Position numbers and translations under genes: made by a program
NCBI GenBank assembly: GCA_005788585.1
Contig: SYBY01000462.1
Coordinates: forward strand, 1 to 6,054
Length of the DNA stretch: 6,054 nucleotides
Source of the DNA: Actinomycetota bacterium
GTDB lineage: Bacteria; Actinomycetota; Thermoleophilia; Solirubrobacterales; Solirubrobacteraceae
Direction of reading: 5' to 3'
In this document: piece after piece, positions 6,054 to 6,054 of the stretch
Layout of the letters: every line of letters begins with the position of its first letter
How positions within the stretch are numbered: position 1 is the first letter of the stretch
Notes under the pieces: generated by a model
What the model saw: the letters and a program-made list of their open reading frames with translations, nothing else
Databases searched by the model: none
Told to the model about the DNA's origin: nothing

Positions 6054-6054
6054 C

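Noticed and set aside
1..6054. Search by eye for CRISPR arrays, insertion-sequence ends, tRNA/rRNA genes, riboswitches or a defence-type gene cluster
   Set aside because: Coding genes fill nearly the whole window; no gap is longer than about 100 bp, and no spaced direct repeats, transposase-like frames or structured-RNA signatures were seen.

Overview
The window is high-GC bacterial DNA carrying six closely packed protein genes. G/C at third codon positions and the gene content (a PucR/CdaR-type regulator, secreted hydrolases, FtsY, NfeD and a stomatin-like SPFH protein) suggest a high-GC Gram-positive, most likely an actinomycete-related lineage, possibly Thermoleophilia/Solirubrobacter-like. 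That placement is inference from composition and family resemblance only. I see no mobile element, CRISPR array, rRNA or tRNA, and no sign of recent transfer. It reads as an ordinary chromosomal region.

Layout: (1) 2-829, plus strand: the C-terminal part of a PucR/CdaR-like helix-turn-helix regulator, cut by the left edge. (2) 837-2306, minus strand: a secreted M28-type metallopeptidase-like protein with a PA-like insert and several altered metal/catalytic positions. (3) 2307-2404: a short divergent promoter region with a 14-bp palindrome. (4) 2405-3631, plus strand: a secreted alpha/beta-hydrolase of secretory-lipase type. (5) 3659-6053, minus strand, transcribed in the order ftsY, nfeD-like, SPFH paraslipin: a compact cluster with gaps of 34 and 12 nt. 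ftsY begins one base from the right edge.

The two convergent junctions (829/837 and 3631/3659) each hold a perfect GC-rich inverted repeat without a T-tract. In the first, both stop codons lie inside the stem arms. They are natural candidates for bidirectional termination or mRNA 3'-end structures.

Functionally, the right-hand cluster concerns the membrane: FtsY docks SRP-ribosome complexes, and NfeD with an SPFH protein forms a known membrane-microdomain/quality-control pair. The two divergent secreted hydrolases may share a control region and act outside the cytoplasm. I found no clear undescribed system. The points most worth checking are the degenerate M28 active site, the unusual GTPase-motif residues in FtsY, the ftsY-nfeD-SPFH linkage and the hairpins at the convergent ends.
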